Below, piece after piece: positions 49,663 to 64,000 of a stretch of DNA of 64,000 nt (positions within the stretch are counted from its first letter, which is position 1; each line of letters begins with the position of its first letter). This DNA comes from Datnioides undecimradiatus (lineage: Eukaryota > Chordata > Actinopteri > Lobotiformes > Datnioididae), in NCBI GenBank assembly GCA_008933995.1, contig WARS01000029.1, forward strand, positions 14,145,107-14,209,106. Reading direction: 5' to 3'. The position numbers were made by a program, and so were the translations under genes. Below the pieces are notes generated by a model. It did no database searches, was not told where the DNA came from, and saw nothing but the letters and a program-made list of their open reading frames with translations.

Positions 49663-49767
49663 TTTATCTTTTTCTAAACGCATTTTTTTCAAGCAAAGAG
49701 ATCTTCTCTTTGGCAACAGTGTTATTTTTTTTCTTAAATTACTGAACGTGTCATCAGGAAAGCTAAC

Positions 49768-49801
49768 CCATCCCCTCCCTCGCCCCATCTCCCTGAACCC
49801 C
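49768..49801 (-). promoter_or_regulatory. Sense-strand G-quadruplex motif in elavl4 3'UTR (II)
   Basis: The minus strand has successive G-runs of 4, 3, 4, 3, 4 and 3 with loops of 1-4 nt (plus strand: CCCATCCCCTCCCTCGCCCC and onward). It meets the usual four-run quadruplex pattern and lies about 220 nt upstream, in the sense direction, of motif I. Confidence 0.55.
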
Positions 49802-50416
49802 TGTGAGGAAAGACATTATGTTTTGTTTGCGATACAAAACAAAAACAATGTTAGAAATTCATTTTTTTTCTACATCAGAGTTAAGGGGATTGTGGAATCC
49901 CACCTGTAATTGATAAGGGGAAGTTTTTTAATACACACTAAAAATGAATGAATGGTTCACCAATTTAAAAAAGAGCCCCCTCCCTTTCACCGACAGGGAG
50001 GTATATAATACTAACGACAGTGGATCCGGATTTACAAAAGAAAAACAAATCCTGAATCAAGACAGAGAAAAAGTTTCAATCTAAAAAGGACATTCTCTTC
50101 TCTGAAATAAGGGGATACAGGGATTTGCTACTGTTTACACAGAAGAGAAAAATCATTTTAACAACCACAACAAACAGAAAGAATATACAACAAAGAGAAG
50201 CCTGCATTATCACAGGAGCTTCCAAAAACTCATGAACATTTTCATCATTTCATTTTTGTAATACTTAGGCAACATTGGCTTATAGGTCCAAAGTTATAAT
50301 ATAAGCCATTTCTAGTTCAATTTGTTTGATGGTTTGTCGGTTGCTTTGTGTTCCAGTTGGAGTTTGAGTTTGCTGCGTTAGATGGCTGTAGTAGGGTGGT
50401 AGTGGTAGTGACCGAA

Positions 50417-50464
50417 GGGGCTAAGGGACAGGTGGGTGGAGGGGGGGGTTGGGTGGGTCGGGGG
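50417..50464 (+). promoter_or_regulatory. G-rich template-strand tract; C-rich patch in elavl4 RNA just after the stop
   Basis: Plus-strand G-runs (GGGG, GGG, GGG, G8, GGG, GGG, G5) lie 52-99 nt past the stop codon. The DNA template strand can form a quadruplex, and the RNA carries a C-rich patch of the kind bound by poly(C)-binding proteins or hnRNP K. Confidence 0.5.
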
Positions 50465-50515
50465 CAATTTTGGAGCAGACAAAGTCGCGGGGCAACTGCT
50501 TCTACCTGTTAAAGT

Positions 50516-53923
<3,408 letters not shown>

Positions 53924-53962
53924 CTCTTTACGCCATAGGCCATATTAAGCAAATTGTCCAGC
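53924..53962 (-). CDS. elavl4: elavl4 39-nt hinge micro-exon (alternatively spliced exon 6 of HuD)
   Basis: This 39-nt exon encodes the hinge sequence LDNLLNMAYGVK, with an Arg codon split across each border. It sits between RRM2 and RRM3, in the linker that affects nucleocytoplasmic localisation of Hu proteins. The upstream acceptor is strong (CTTCTCTTTACAG/G). The downstream donor is AG/GTAATT, which lacks G at +5 and should be weak, consistent with an alternatively included exon. Its length is a multiple of three, and both neighbouring exons have the same phase, so skipping keeps the reading frame. In mammals this HuD exon is alternatively spliced under control of Hu proteins themselves (established knowledge of the family). 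It is too short to appear as a long open frame and was found by the protein match and by splice-site phase. Confidence 0.95.
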
Positions 53963-55899
53963 CTGTAAAGAGAAGGAGGGTTCTGGGGTTAATGGTGGGC
54001 AGATGGTCGACTCACTCAATGGAACTAATGTTAAGTCCCTGTAGGAACTGCATGGTCCTCCTCACCCAAGAACAAACAAACCCATCTATAGTTAGCCCAT
54101 TACACTGAGGAGCCCCACCAGAAAAATGCTATCATCAGTTAATGAAGCTACAGTACCATCAACATGGTCGGCACTTGCTCGGTCGGTCACTGTGCTACTT
54201 CATAGGCCTCAGCATAGCCCTGCACTAGCCAATGCCAGAGCAGAGTGGTGCAGGCACATTGACATTACTCAAGGTGCGGCCGTTTGATTGTTATACAAGA
54301 CTACAGGTCACAGTTCAGTATTACAGTCACATATAGGACAGGAGGATAGCATGGCACACAGCTATACTAGAATGCTAGGCTAGCCATAGTGCTACGCATA
54401 ATGGCAAATTGTCAACTTCTTTCATGTTCAGGAAATTGCATGTGGGTATCCATGCAATTCATGCCGCCACATTGATGGTTCATTAAGAGATGGAGGTTAA
54501 CAACTTAAGTTAATATGGACTAATAAAAGAACTGTGCTCTTTAGTTTGTGTTAACTCAATTGACAAAACACCTGAGATGACAGGAAAAAATGATCCAGAG
54601 TTCTGTCAGTGTAATGGTTTGGCATTTGAATAATGGTGAGCGAGAGAAGTGATGATGATCAATATGTTTTCTATGAGGTGGACCAACAAAAAGCACAAGT
54701 GAACATTAAACTACCCATGAAACTGTGAATGTTTGTCTTTGTGGTCAGGGTCAACCTGTTAAGTGCTAACAGGTCAGGTGGAATGGCTGAGTGTTAGTCA
54801 GAGGGTGTCCTCTGTCTAAAAGGGTTAGTTTTTGGGAAATGCTCTGGTTTCATAATAAGTTCAGCCCTGTGAGCTACAGCTGTTGCAGTCAGCCAGGGTG
54901 AGCTGCAGTTTGTGTGTAATTGTGTGTGCAGGTTAAGAAACCAGTAGGCTGTGTGTGTGTGTGTCTGTGTCTGTTTGTGAGTTGGGCCTCAGAAATCTGT
55001 GGGCTGTATGAAATGTTGGCCCTCTTGGATAGATGCAGTCTGCTTGGTGACTCAATGACCTTCATTCCTCACTTGGGTCTGGCCTGTCTCATGTCTTATT
55101 AACTCCTCTGGCCTAATGGACAGGGGCCACGGCTTATTGAGCAACAGCTGGCCAGTGACGCCTCGTTCCTCTTGAAAACACTACGAACTCTCTGACTTTG
55201 ACTCGACTATCAGGGTTGTTTCTCCTTGTCTCTTTCAGTCAACAACCTTTTGCTTGCTACGCAATATTTACCCAAACCTTGTGTTTCAAGTGGCCGTTGA
55301 AATCTTACTGTTTGTATCAAAAACCAGTTCAGAGAACCACACTACAGTTAAACACTGTTCAAACGCAACATTATTTTCTTGACACATACACAACTTCATT
55401 ATTATTCAATTGCAATTAAGAAGGTGATTAGCTTTTTTTAAGGCTTGCAATAAATAAGTCCTATTATAATAATAATAAGAAGAATCATAACTCTATTTAA
55501 ATTTAATTATAATTATAATTTTTAATTGAATTTACATTGCATGTTAGAGATAACAGATCAGTAGTCTTCTAATCAGGGACAATTTAACACCGGGATCCCA
55601 GGTAATTGTAGTTAAGCATCTTATAAATCTCTGGGTGCTCAGGATTAGGACTGAGGAGCACTGTAATAACTTTTCAATAAGTTTAAGATGTATCCAAATG
55701 TTTAAAATGTGTAAATGTTGTCATTTTGTGATGAGCACTTAGACTGAAATCCCCACACTGAAGTCAGCTGAGAACGTTTACATATCCCTTTTCACATTTT
55801 ACGTAAACGTTTTGAGTACATTGAAGGACTCTTTATCTTCTGGGTTCAGTGTATGTCTGCACTGTAGCACTTTCTTCTCTTAATGTGACCAAAAAGTAT

Positions 55900-56138
55900 G
55901 ATAGCAGCCCTAAAGCAAAGACAAAAAAGTGGAGAAAAGGATATACGGAATCATTAAAGCAGTAATTAGCCCATTACGTGGGAAGGGAACAAGCAGGCTG
56001 CTTTGTGGGTAAATGAGTCAATTGGAGAGGATGCTCAGAGGAGAGGCGCTCCAGGCCTGGGGAGCACGAAGACATCTGCTGGCCGCCGGGCCGTTGGGCC
56101 ACAACAAAACAACCTGCTGCTAACACACACACTCTCAG

Positions 56139-56199
<61 letters not shown>

Positions 56200-56580
56200 T
56201 GTACGAATTCACACTGATGCATGCTCACCACGCAAACACTCTGCCAGCTTTTCACACTGCCTCTCCAAGCTCAATATAAACAATAGGGCTTTTGTGCTTT
56301 CTCTCGATACATGTTAATGGAGGAATGGGCGTTTTTGTCTTTTCTTTTTCGAAACAAAAATCTTTTCAATTAAAATTGGCTCCTGCCCTGGATATAATAA
56401 GACTAATTTGCTAATTAGTACCATTAGTTAACGACAGAGGATCGAAAATGAGCCGGGATCTAGGGCTCGGTGTATTGTGCTTGAGTCGATTATGTTTGCT
56501 GTCTGAGAGGGACCGTACAGGCACGTTTATATATTAACCTGTGTTACAGCAAGCCCACATGATTCAGTCACACAGGATGA
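55900..56580. promoter_or_regulatory. Candidate intronic enhancer / conserved non-coding element in elavl4
   Basis: Two repeat-free blocks flank the CT microsatellite. The right block has dense homeodomain-type sites (TCAATTAAAATTGG, GCTAATTAGT at 56410-56419, CCATTAGTTAACG) and retained CpGs. The left block has GCAGTAATTAGCCCATTACG. Composition differs from the surrounding neutral intron. Conservation itself could not be tested. Confidence 0.35.
56143..56194. repeat. (CT)26 microsatellite in elavl4 intron
   Basis: Uninterrupted CT run of about 52 nt, read as (AG)n in the elavl4 pre-mRNA. Confidence 0.95.
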
Positions 56581-57477
56581 ATATAATTATAAATGGATCA
56601 GGATTGTATTGTATTATGTTCAGCCTATTTTTTTTTTTTTTACTTTGGTTAAACCAACACGCAGCAGTACAAATCTCTTGTATATGTTAAACAATCGACA
56701 AGTATGAATTTTGCAATCTCTAGATTTTATTTTTGGCAGTAATTTATGATTTGTTACATGGTTAGTACACTGATTTTACTTCAGTTTTTCAATTAAATTT
56801 ATTTTTATTTTAAAATAAATATTATTTGTCTTAACTTTGAATTTAATAAGGCAGAACAGCTGATAGATCAGGTATGCTGAACACTGTGTTGTATTTGTGT
56901 TTTTGCACTGTTGTCCTTAAAAGATGTAGTTTAAAAAAAAAGGGAAACTGTGCACATCGAGCACATCTCTAACTTCTAAAGTGTTGAGGTTTTAGTGGAG
57001 GGCTTGGGAGCAGAGAGCAGGAGCACGGGGACACAGTGAGGAAGTGTCCTGTGGTTGTGAGTTGTGATGAGAAGCGACAGCTCTCCTGCGGAGCCTGTAA
57101 ATTGGCTTGGCGTATCACAGACACACAGCCACGCTACATCGCTCAGGTGTCACACCAGGGAAGCCGCTCCAGAAGAAAAATACCTTCCAAGCTCTGACTT
57201 TGATGGAGAGTAAACAGCACGACCGGCTTAGTGTTATTGAAAGAGAGAAGAAATTGCAGAAGCACATATTCTGCCTCCGATTCCGAAACCTTCTTGTTGG
57301 ATCAGATGATAGAGGGTAATATCATTCGATAACCTGTTTCTGTCTTGTGTTTTATAGTTGATGTGACCTCGAGGAGAGAGGTCTAAACTTCTGTTGGTGT
57401 CATACGACACTTAAAATTTGAAAAAGGATTGTTTGCGTCATTGGTGAGTGACAGGAAATGATCAGGTTGGATGCTGT

Positions 57478-57516
57478 ACCATATATACAGTATGTCAGCC
57501 ATACACTGTATATGGT
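57478..57516. repeat. Imperfect 17-bp inverted repeat
   Basis: Arms ACCATATATACAGTATG and CATACACTGTATATGGT (14 of 17 paired) surround a 5-nt loop. It may be a remnant of a palindromic repeat. Confidence 0.5.
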
Positions 57517-58469
57517 GTTGCTGTGGCGATAACTGACCTGGGCAAAAAGCTTTATTTATTTTTGATGAAATAAAGAAAGTTTGAAACTGAAATCCTTAAA
57601 TTTATTTTACGTTGTCCTTTATTCATGAGATTTAAGATATTAGTCTCCTTTGAATAACTTCAGCTTTTAGTGCAGGACTATTTAACATAATGGTCCGTTT
57701 CATCAATATGATCATAAAATGGGGAAATGGAGCTTTACAGTTGTAAAGACAAAGAAATGCATCTTTTGTTTTAGTATTTATAGTATTTAAATCCAAATAC
57801 ATGTTTTTGCCCAGGCCTTACAGGGAATATTTGGGGAAGTGTTGGTTTGATGGCAGCATGATGAAATGAGGGGAAATACGTAGTTGTGAACGACAGAACC
57901 CCACAGTCTCTTATGAACAGCTCCTCTCTGATCTGGGTGGACCCACACAGAGCACTCACAGGGCCTGTTGTATTGACACCTGCACCAGGTGCAGAACTCA
58001 CATCTGTTGTTCAAAAGGGGGACGCATTTGCTGGAATAAATGTTCACAGGAGAAAAGTTGCATCACTGTTGATGCACAGACGTGGTTATGACTCATGCTC
58101 TCAATGTGTAGGCGTTACATCCCCTGTTCGAACAGTGTAAATTGCATTTGGTGCAAATGTTTTCCAAATCAGGCCTGTTTAGAGCAGACGTGTTTCCTTG
58201 ATTAAATGCATTCATGGTCAGATAAACCAAGAATAATTGCTGTAGAGTTTGAGATTGATGACTGCTGATATTAAATCTCTCATATCCACATGTGAAATAA
58301 CAATCCTGTTTGCCATTTAATGATATCAAAGACACTGGTAGTGCAGACGATTTTCAAATGTTAATCACACCATCAAGAAAACGTGTTTTTCAGAATTCAT
58401 TAAATTGTCTAAAAAGGGATAAATACAAATAACTTACTTTCCATTATTCTTAACCTGAACACATCAACC

Positions 58470-59045
58470 TGGAGATTCCCAACCTTCTGAGCAGATGGCC
58501 AGAGTGACCCCATTCTTCTTCTACATCTTTTATGTCTCGGGCACTATTGTGTTTCATTTTGTTACATCATTATGTCTCTGGACTACAGCTGGGAAGCAGG
58601 AGGAGCTGCTGGTCTTGGGAAGTACATTTCCTACTTTGAATTACCATTTTAAATCTCCCACTTTATGTCACAATGCTACAGGTTTATTTCATGGCCTTTA
58701 GTTTTGAAATCTTTTAACTTTCTGCTTTGGTCACTTGACTTACAGCTCTTAACATTACCATTCCCAAGAGCTTTGGTCCTTGTATCTATGAATAAGAAGC
58801 CAGTTTAAAGCACTTTGTTGTTGCAGTTGTGAACAAGACAGTATCATGGACTCAAACTTAAATTAACTTAAAATTAACTTCTCATATTTAATTTTTTGAA
58901 TATAAGCTGGAGAAATAAAATAATAAATTTTTGTTGTCAAGCTGTCACTTGACTTCACCAAGCAATTTTGGGATGTCCCCAAATGTTTATGAAAGATATT
59001 TACACTGGGTTACACTGGCTCCACTCTCAAGGTTGGGAAACTCTG
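58470..59045. mobile_element. hAT-like non-autonomous DNA transposon in the elavl4 intron
   Basis: The left end TGGAGATTCCCAACCTTCT and the reverse complement of the right end, CAGAGTTTCCCAACCTTGAG, match over their first 15 bases at 12 positions. This fits hAT-type TIRs of the CAGNG-TTCCCAA kind. The interior has no transposase. A clean 8-bp target duplication is not visible, so the copy is old. Confidence 0.6.
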
Positions 59046-59188
59046 CAATAAATATCTTTTGAAATCACATACCCAGTATTCATCTCCATGTTGTGACATC
59101 TCTACCTGAACCCTTTCCCATATTATCCTGTCTCCTCTCCACCCCACTTCCTCCTCCATGGCCATCTCCAGGCACCGCCCCACACTCA

Positions 59189-59431
<243 letters not shown>

Positions 59432-60210
59432 TCACAAACAAACAGAGGCCTCTTTTACTTTACAGGGTTTAGACAAAACAGCTACAGTCAAAACATATGA
59501 ACCACATGTTTAGCATTCCCACTCTCAATATTAAATTCTTTTTTTCTCAAATAATAATGATACTTTTCTTTCTACTCTAAAGAGCAAATGAACTGTTTAT
59601 AAATGCTGCGGTTTTAATGTACAGGGATTCAAAGTGACAGTTTTACAAAGTATAAAATACGCCATAACGAAACACAAAAACGCTGTAGCGATAAAAGACA
59701 GTTGTATATAATAATCTACTGTGGGTGATTGTTTTAAAACTAGAATGTTCAATGAGACTTCATGGATAAATTAAGCTTAGCAAACTCAAAAATGCATGAA
59801 GAAATGCAACAATGAGTATTTAAACTTGCCCATCTGCCTCACCCTCTTTTGAAATGGAACCCTGATGCTGCATTTAATACGAGGGCTGGCAGTCACTTTG
59901 GAGAACAGCAGAGAAGAATAACATAATATAATAGTATTACACACCAGCTGTAGACTGAGCATATATGGCTGGATTGTGGCACTGGCCGGATGTCAGTTTA
60001 AAGCCACCGTCTATTTTTCCCTCGTGCTTTGGTCCAGTCACAGTCAGCCATACACACTCTCTTCATGCATTGTTCTCAGTGACATTTGAGCCGTTTCCTT
60101 GGAGATATTTTTTGACTGCCACCTGAGAGGAACATTTAGAGATGTGCTTCCTGGGAGGTCCTTTATTGGTGTCTGTGAATGCTCTGTGTGCGTTACTGAC
60201 TGTATATAAA

Positions 60211-60233
60211 TGTGTGTGTGTGTGTGTGTGTGT
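60211..60233. repeat. (TG)n microsatellite in elavl4 intron
   Basis: Short uninterrupted TG run. Confidence 0.9.
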
Positions 60234-61840
60234 ACGCACGCACTGGTATCTATTAATGGATGCTGTGCCTTGTTTTAATGAGGATGCCTGGATGGCCCAG
60301 AGGATGCTCGCTCAGTGACAGCAGCACTCTGCCGAAGAGACTATTTACATAATACTGTGTGTGCACACAGGCATGTCTGTGTGACTGAGACTGAATAAAA
60401 GAGAGGCAGTGAGAAAGAGGGGAATTTTGTGTTTGAGCATCATTGTGTGCAGTCTCTTTCTCACACATAAAAACCTTCCTTATTGTTATTCCACATTTTT
60501 GTACATGCCATTCCTCTCACCATCTCTTTTTTATACTTCCTGTTGGCTTGTCTCATGGTACTCGCTCCCCTGAATTCTTATTCTGAGAAGCACCTTGACC
60601 ATCTCACTCCCTCTTTTGTTCTCTTTTTCTCTCCAGGACACAGGCAGCACAAGGTTATTTACTTTCCAGCCAAGCTGCAAAATAAAAACCCATTCTTTGA
60701 AAACCAATCATTGATGAAAAATGTCTCATGTCTCCTTATATGTCTCAAATTGGACATAAAATGAGGGGAATTGCTTAGTTTAGTTAGGCTTGTTTTTCAC
60801 TTCTTGATTTAAAACAAAAGAAAATAAAATTAAATAAAATATGTACATTTTCTGATGTTTATTATAATGTTGAAAAATCTGTTCTTCCAAAAAACTAGAT
60901 TTAAAAAATGATATACTACATAAATCTCCCTGGAAATCAGATTTTAAAAATACAGTTTACAGTGCGAACACTGTAGTTTTACCTTTTTTCCACTTACTTA
61001 GAGGGACTAAGCTCATTTGCACTTTCTCTGCAATTTTCTCGGCTTTTTCAAAAACTGGAAGGGTTTTCTTAGCTGTCAACATTGCAAAGGGACCTAATTT
61101 ACTTCTAAGCTGTGGTGATCTGTGTCCTCCTGCAGCAGTAAACAACTTTTGGGTGCAGCAGCATGTGAAAATTGTTTAAATCAATCCGCTTTTCTTTATA
61201 AATTCTGTGATATTTCAGGAAAAATGAGTAAAAATTGAAAACAAAGACCAGCAGTGTAAGTTTTGTTATGCATGTAATCAAGGCTCAGACTTTGCAACCT
61301 GGACACAAGGGAACAATCTTACCTCACAGTCTTCGCTGACCACACACACTCATGCACAGACCTAAACTACAGCATTTTGCCTATTAGATGATCTCATTAA
61401 CTCCTATCCAGTGTAAATTATTCTGTTTTATTCTCATATTTTATGTTTCTGGCTCCCTCTCCCCTGACAGGCTTTCACAGTTTCCCCTTCCTTCCTTCCT
61501 CTTGTGCCAACTCTGTACCTGTACATTTTAATTAGCTTGTCAGAAGCAGAAAAATAACAATTCTAATGGGATCTACACAGTGAAAACAACAACCATTGCT
61601 GTTCCTGCGGTTTTCTTCATTTATTACTGTAGTTGTCATGCATGTGCTGTACGCTGAGGTAAAATGGGGGTCAAGGCTTTGTCTTTGGGGAGATCTGTTG
61701 GAGTAGCAGTCACTCACTGTGATTGGTAATGGACGTATTTTTTTCAGACTTATAATTTACGAGGCATTAAAATGTTTCATTAACACACACCATGCTTCAC
61801 CTTGATAACCTGAATCTGTCCAATTTCACAACAGGGTACT

Positions 61841-61935
61841 TGAGTAAATCATGGCAAGTGCCTTGCTCAAGGGCATCCCAGCAGTAGTAAAGGAAGAGGA
61901 GCGCATTGCTCATTCACTTCCTCCACTGAGATGAG
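61841..61935. repeat. Teleost repeat fragment (CTTGCTCAAGGGCA type)
   Basis: AAGTGCCTTGCTCAAGGGCA followed by CCCAGCAGTAGTAAAGGAAG is a recognisable piece of a dispersed fish repeat. It starts with a GGGTACTTGAGTAAAT segment. Confidence 0.5.
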
Positions 61936-62085
61936 CAAGGAGAAGTGAGGACTGTATTTGTCCTTTTAATCCTCATACTTGTTTGGCCTTGAGCTGCTCC
62001 TAAGCTGGTTTTGGCTAGAGAGCCCCTAGACAAATGCTTGGCATACTGATGAAGGCATGGTACAAGCACACATATTACTGCACAT

Positions 62086-62124
<39 letters not shown>

Positions 62125-62350
62125 ACTGCTCCACTAACAGTAGTGACCCCACAGACGTGGGGACTCATAGACATAATGTATTCCACAGCCCATTTACCCA
62201 ACCTGAGCTTGACCCTTAACCCTAACGCTGACCTTATGTAACCCAAAGACAAGTTTTAACCCTCAAACCAGAACAGTCTCCATCCATGAAGACCATGTGT
62301 TTAAATTCACGATAACATCCCCACTGGGACCTAAACACACATACACACTT
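62086..62350. repeat. CA microsatellite and associated fish repeat segment
   Basis: A (CA)n run at 62086-62121 is followed by GTGGGGACTCATAGACATAA, CCTTAACCCTAACGCTGACC and CCCCACTGGGACCTAAACAC, then another CA-rich stretch. This arrangement is common next to microsatellites in fish genomes. Confidence 0.6.
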
Positions 62351-62458
62351 GAGTAAAAACTTGAAGAGGTGCTGCTGAGAATGAAGTGCAAAAAGAGGAA
62401 GAGACTTGTCCATGATAATTTACAACAGTCTGCAACTGTGTCTGTGTGTTTGTGTCTG

Positions 62459-62515
62459 ATAGAGAGAGAGAGAGAGAGGGAGAGAGAGAGAGAGAGTGTG
62501 TGTGTGTGTGAGAGA
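62459..62515. repeat. (GA)n(TG)n compound microsatellite
   Basis: AGAGAG units with one GGG interruption pass into TG units and back to GAGA. Confidence 0.9.
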
Positions 62516-64000
62516 TTGAACAACTTCTGTTTGCTTAAGTGTGTAGCAGCTACTCTTGTCCTTGAATTTGTACAATGGCATTGTAAGGAGGAGGAGAGAG
62601 GTGAGGTGGCTGTTGACCCTATCACCCATAATTTCTCCTAACAGTCGCGAGTGTGTATCCACAGCAGACCAGAACAGCCTCGGCATAAAACACAACTCAC
62701 TTGTTTAAGAATTCAAGTTTGGATAAGAGTAATCCACAGTCAAGTTCACATATAGTGAAGGAGAATGGATGTTCTTTTGCTCAGACACAGAAGAGTGAAG
62801 TAGGCCTTGAGTCACAGGTGAAGGTTGTACTGAGAAACACTCCTTTAGTCTGTATCACAATGTGCAGGAAAAATAGCTAATGGGTGTGTGAAATGTGAAC
62901 TAACAGCTGCAGTTGTACAAAGTGTACAAAGATGGCATTGATTTTCTTGCTGATTTGATCTGACCATCCCTGTTTTCCCTGTTTTTTGCTTTGCGTACCT
63001 TGTTGGTTTTCAAGATAATGCCTCACATTACTGCTAAAGCTGAATGTCTCTATGTCTTGAGGTTCACCAGGCATGAGGTGTCAAACACTTCTTTACTGTA
63101 TTTATGTTTAATGTGTTCTGAAGCTGTCAAATCAAATCAAAACATTGGTACAATACAAAATGAGTAGAACACTCATTCCAGCATTAGTTTGTTAAATGAT
63201 AAAGTTAACACTGTCAGATTTTTTAAAAAACAAATCCCAGGAAAACATTAAAATCATCAATTTGTTAGTAAGACTCACATCTTGAAACATTACTCTCATG
63301 AGTCAGTCATATATTCTATTGGCATTATATTTGGTTGCAGATTAATACACATTTGGTGGCTAAAGAATGTGGGATTAACCCAAAAGAAACTACAACAAAC
63401 AGTCAGTAGGATCAATGAGATATTGATTTTGTTAAAAAATAGAAAAATAAATAAAAAAGGATATTATCAGCCATGGCCTTAGAGCCAACTAATTGCAGAA
63501 GAAATCAACAATCTTGTAAAATCCACACTGTGCTCAAAGTGTATTCAGCTGTTTGGGTTTTTTTTTTTTAATTTTTATTACCACAGTTGTGCCTTATTAG
63601 CGTATTAAACCTTGAGAAGAGTTTATTTTTCTCTTGTTAAACATTATAACAAAAACTAACTTGCAATCTATGAAACAAGCTGCCAGTCTAGGGAGTCCAA
63701 CCTAATGACTGTCCTTTCAACCAGCCCCAGAAGCCTCAGCTACTTATCAACGGCCAGCCAGCCATACAGGCAACATTAGAGCACAATGTACTTACTAAGG
63801 TACAGCAATCTGTCTTTCTCACTCTCTCTCTCTCTTCTTCTCACTCTCTTTTTCTGCTCCCCCTCTCCTCCACAGTAATCAACAGAGGCTTATGTAACTC
63901 TCTCTACCTGTGCTTATCTCTCTCTAACACACACCGACAGGCACATTGGCTGCCTTACTAATAACACGCTACCTCAATCTGGGGAGGGGGGAAACAGAGG

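Larger units (their letters stand above)
46120..50515 (-). other. elavl4: Probable elavl4 3'UTR
   Basis: Sequence downstream of the elavl4 stop codon on the minus strand. It has no open frame of note, is U-rich in the sense orientation, and contains a dense AUUUA cluster, two sense-strand G-quadruplex motifs, a UG repeat and several AATAAA signals. The distal end is set by the AATAAA at 46143-46148, which is followed by a GU-rich stretch. Earlier signals at 47988 and 49657 would give shorter forms. A UTR of about 4.4 kb is plausible for a neuronal Hu gene, but no transcript was available, so the end is an inference. No recognisable transposon lies inside it. Confidence 0.5.

Noticed and set aside
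56003..56317. 104-codon plus-strand frame
   Set aside because: Central part is the CT microsatellite (Ser/Leu repeats). Antisense in an elavl4 intron.

Overview
The window is vertebrate genomic DNA, almost certainly from a ray-finned (teleost) fish. Evidence: a split protein-coding gene with GT-AG introns, many long CA/TG and CT/GA microsatellites, and several repeats with the look of common teleost elements, notably a roughly 500 bp hAT-type repeat (40431-40932), other short inverted-repeat elements, a Penelope-like fragment and an L1-like fragment. Nothing bacterial or viral is visible and no CRISPR array or operon was seen. No tRNA or rRNA gene was found by eye.

Only one gene can be named: the 3' half of elavl4 (HuD), the neuronal ELAV/Hu RNA-binding protein, on the minus strand. 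Three coding exons are present: 59190-59415 (226 nt, end of RRM2 and start of the hinge), 53924-53962 (39 nt, alternatively spliced hinge exon) and 50516-50843 (RRM3 to the stop codon). Their phases fit exactly and every junction is GT-AG. The C terminus NKTHKS and RRM3 signatures point to ELAVL4 rather than ELAVL2 or ELAVL3. The 5' exons lie beyond position 64000. A long 3'UTR follows, probably to about 46120, with an AUUUA cluster, G-quadruplex motifs, a UG repeat and several AATAAA signals.

Layout: 1-46119 looks like a gene-poor region downstream of elavl4. In other vertebrates the neighbour on this side is dmrta2 across a regulatory desert; that is recalled knowledge, not seen here. It holds an L1-clade LINE relic (2086-3560), a probable non-autonomous DNA transposon (4403-5372), an LTR-like relic (8600-8960), a Penelope-like GIY-YIG relic (15060-15970), a hAT relic (19226-19911), a long-inverted-repeat MITE (36546-36754), the teleost hAT repeat (40431-40932), two perfect hairpins (10718-10747 and 45827-45862), microsatellites, and stretches that may be conserved non-coding elements. 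46120-50515 is the inferred elavl4 3'UTR. 50516-64000 is elavl4 exons and introns, with a second hAT-like MITE (58470-59045) close to exon 5 and a homeodomain-site-rich intronic block near 55900-56580.

No new multi-gene system is visible. The most interesting biology is post-transcriptional: a Hu protein gene whose own RNA carries a weak-donor alternative exon followed by U-rich intron sequence, then a 3'UTR with the kind of AU-rich elements Hu proteins bind, together with quadruplex motifs. Most open reading frames over 60 codons elsewhere are chance or low-complexity frames.
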